Assembly: GCA_964629325.1 (NCBI GenBank)
Contig: CAZVSC010000060.1
Coordinates: 1 to 16,541 of the forward strand
DNA: 16,541 nt
Source: Eutrophocola sp964629325
GTDB lineage: Bacteria; Pseudomonadota; Gammaproteobacteria; Pseudomonadales; Pseudohongiellaceae
Direction: 5' to 3'
In this document: positions 15,799-16,541 of the stretch, in pieces
Position numbering within the stretch: the first letter of the stretch is position 1
Layout: each line of letters opens with the position of its first letter
Made by a program: the position numbers and the translations under genes
Notes under the pieces: generated by a model
What the model was told of the DNA's origin: nothing
The model's input: the letters and a program-made list of their open reading frames with translations, nothing else
Database searches by the model: none

Positions 15799-15828
15799 AT
15801 TATACCTTAAGCCTTCTGCCATTCCCAA
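15799..15828 (-). promoter_or_regulatory. Likely sigma70-type promoter for cytochrome c4
   Basis: On the - strand TTGGGA (15823-15828) and a perfect TATAAT (15799-15804) are separated by 18 bases. The start point would fall near 15792, giving a leader of about 100 bases to the preferred ATG. The promoter lies in the gap shared with divergent engB. Confidence 0.55.
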
Positions 15829-15846
15829 GCAGATTGCCCGCCCAAA

Positions 15847-16494
15847 ATGGATGAAAAACACGCTGAAAAGCTCGATTTTTCGGGCACCCGCTTCCTGCAG
15901 AGCGCGGAGACTGTCAACCAGTGCCCGTCAGATGATGCCGACGAGGTAGCCTTTGTCGGGCGCTCAAACGCAGGCAAGTCCAGCGCCATCAATACCCTCA
16001 CCGACCAGCCGAAACTGGCCCGCACGAGCAAGACCCCGGGACGCACCCAGCTGCTGAATTTTTTCCAGGTCGCCGAGGGCAAATACCTGGTGGACCTGCC
16101 CGGATTCGGCTTTGCCAAGGTGCCGCCGCAAGTCAAGGCAAAGTGGGAAAAACAGCTGGAAGCCTACCTGAGAGAGCGCAAATCCCTGCGCGGCCTGGTC
16201 CTGCTGATGGATTGCAGGCACCCGCTCAAGGATTTCGACCGGCAAATGATCGCCTGGTGCGGGCAGGCGGATATGCCGGTCCATATCCTGCTGACCAAGT
16301 GCGACAAGCTCAAATCCGGGGCCCGCAAGAAGGTGTTGCTGGAAACCCGGCGGGAACTGGCCGGCTATGGCGACCTGATTTCCATACAACTGTTTTCGGC
16401 GCTGAAGGGGGATGGTGCGGGGGAGCTGAAGGGCCGGCTGCAATCCTGGCTGTGCGAACCGGTATCCCTGGAAGCCCCGGAATCCATGGGCTGA
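15847..16494 (+). CDS. engB: Ribosome-biogenesis GTPase EngB (YihA/YsxC)
   Basis: This 215-residue GTPase of the TrmE-Era-EngA family is needed for large ribosomal subunit assembly. Motifs in order: G1 GRSNAGKSS (38-46), G2 region KTPGRT (62-67), G3 DLPGFG (83-88), G4 TKCD (150-153) and G5 SAL (184-186). It is the only + strand gene and diverges from cytochrome c4. The ATG at 15847 has no clear ribosome site, but the N terminus aligns in length with known EngB proteins. No promoter with both boxes is clear on this strand. In Pseudomonas polA lies nearby, so polA may be just beyond the right edge. Confidence 0.96.
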   Translation: MDEKHAEKLDFSGTRFLQSAETVNQCPSDDADEVAFVGRSNAGKSSAINTLTDQPKLARTSKTPGRTQLLNFFQVAEGKYLVDLPGFGFAKVPPQVKAKWEKQLEAYLRERKSLRGLVLLMDCRHPLKDFDRQMIAWCGQADMPVHILLTKCDKLKSGARKKVLLETRRELAGYGDLISIQLFSALKGDGAGELKGRLQSWLCEPVSLEAPESMG

Positions 16495-16506
16495 ACAGCC
16501 TCGAGC

Positions 16507-16541
16507 TTGGCCGGAGGCCCATAAGTTTAGCCGGAGGCCCA
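16507..16541. repeat. Start of a 20-base-period tandem repeat at the right edge
   Basis: TTGGCCGGAGGCCCA (16507-16521) is repeated with one change as TTAGCCGGAGGCCCA (16527-16541), exactly 20 bases later, and the window ends inside the second copy. Each copy contains GGCC or AGCC, then GGA, then GGCC, a near-palindrome. The number of units cannot be seen. Confidence 0.55.

Noticed and set aside
16507..16541. Possible CRISPR array
   Set aside because: The period is only 20 bases with no spacer of normal length, and fewer than two units are visible.

Overview
The window looks like a piece of a gammaproteobacterial chromosome. The right end carries engB (yihA), a di-heme cytochrome c4 gene and dsbA side by side. 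This neighbourhood is known from Pseudomonas and relatives, where polA lies beyond engB. The coding DNA is moderately GC-rich. A genus cannot be named from the sequence alone.

Layout from right to left, in the direction of most transcription. engB (15847-16494) is the only gene on the + strand, and a 20-base tandem repeat begins just after it at the window edge. Divergent from engB are cytochrome c4 (15050-15688) and dsbA (14244-14885), both on the - strand. dsbA ends in a clear intrinsic terminator (14188-14220). A 290-base gap follows, with a perfect TATAAT at 13990-13995 and a strong hairpin at 14051-14082. After it comes a tightly packed - strand operon of type II secretion system (T2SS) genes in the order gspL, gspM, gspE, gspF, gspD, gspG, gspH, gspI, gspJ, gspK (13953 down to 4213). 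Neighbours overlap by a few bases or are separated by at most about 20. No gspC, gspN or prepilin peptidase gene (gspO) is present.

The operon does not stop at gspK. The GTG start of an ABC-2 permease overlaps the gspK stop codon by 4 bases. It is followed, with overlaps or a 20-base gap, by a Wzt-like ATPase with a C-terminal extension, a GNAT-family acyltransferase and a PIG-L/LmbE-type deacetylase (4216 down to 401). A glycan or glycolipid export and modification module is therefore apparently translated from the same transcript as the secretion machine. The first 400 bases are non-coding, visibly AT-rich and crowded with inverted repeats.

How the genes would work together: GspE powers the platform GspF/L/M. 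GspG-K form the pseudopilus. GspD is the outer-membrane channel and here carries its own lipoprotein signal. DsbA would oxidise cysteines in exported proteins. The ABC pair would move a glycan or lipid-linked saccharide across the inner membrane, and the deacetylase and acyltransferase could tailor it. The individual gene identities are well supported. The link between the glycan module and secretion is an inference from gene order. I found no clear sign of a wholly novel system; the unusual composition of this operon is the most interesting signal.
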